Source: Deltaproteobacteria bacterium (GTDB lineage Bacteria; Desulfobacterota_B; Binatia; UBA9968). Taken from it: 14,332 nucleotides of DNA. The notes beneath the pieces were generated by a model that had not been told where the DNA came from, searched no databases, and saw only the letters and a program-made list of their open reading frames with translations. This document shows, one piece after another, positions 14,292 to 14,332 of this stretch. The stretch's first letter is position 1; the number at the start of each line of letters is the position of its first letter. The position numbers and the translations under genes were made by a program. The stretch is from the NCBI GenBank assembly GCA_005879255.1, contig VBKY01000237.1, positions 1 through 14,332 on the forward strand. The letters run 5' to 3'.

Positions 14292-14332
14292 TGCCGACGC
14301 TATTCCTTCCGGCGGGAAAACTCAGCGCAGAC

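Noticed and set aside
1..14332. CRISPR arrays, tRNA/rRNA genes, insertion sequences, defence systems
   Set aside because: No regularly spaced repeats, cloverleaf-like segments, transposase motifs or recognisable defence genes were seen on either strand.

Overview
This 14.3 kb stretch looks like chromosomal DNA from a soil-type Gram-negative bacterium. A Rhizobiales-like alphaproteobacterium is the best guess, because a giant cyclic beta-1,2-glucan synthase (NdvB/ChvB/Cgs), a FixJ-type lone receiver, a DUF1003 protein and a DUF6496 protein are a familiar set there. There is no rRNA, tRNA or housekeeping marker, and all these families occur in other phyla, so the assignment is tentative.

Layout: (1) Left edge to 1.8 kb, all plus strand: the 3' part of a ferritin-like protein gene, a 25-residue single-helix membrane peptide with a strong ribosome binding site, a DUF1003 membrane protein and a receiver-only response regulator. 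(2) 1.77-2.16 kb: a gene-free spacer with five inverted repeats. (3) 2.16-10.94 kb: a cyclic beta-1,2-glucan synthase locus covering the whole family architecture (membrane/GT84 polymerase, glycoamylase-like GH189 cyclisation domain, GH94 phosphorylase domain) but broken into three reading frames by two lesions. The first, at about 5050, fits loss of one G from a G-run. The second, at about 6236, changes frame and also removes a block that I recall as conserved in the family, about 16-17 codons. (4) 10.94-11.79 kb: about 850 nt with no convincing gene. (5) 11.79-13.89 kb: a YihY/BrkB membrane protein, a YpfJ-type zinc metallopeptidase 16 nt downstream, and a small Lys/Arg-rich DUF6496 protein. 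(6) Right edge, minus strand: a small unknown gene also split by a frameshift.

Most intact genes encode envelope or general-stress type proteins, and the dominant locus would make periplasmic cyclic glucans that buffer hypo-osmotic stress and, in rhizobia and Brucella, support host infection. I did not find a convincing novel multi-gene system. The most notable signal is three frame disruptions in 14 kb, two in one giant gene whose remaining sequence still reads cleanly. This is either recent gene loss, a split multi-polypeptide enzyme, or consensus error in the assembly.
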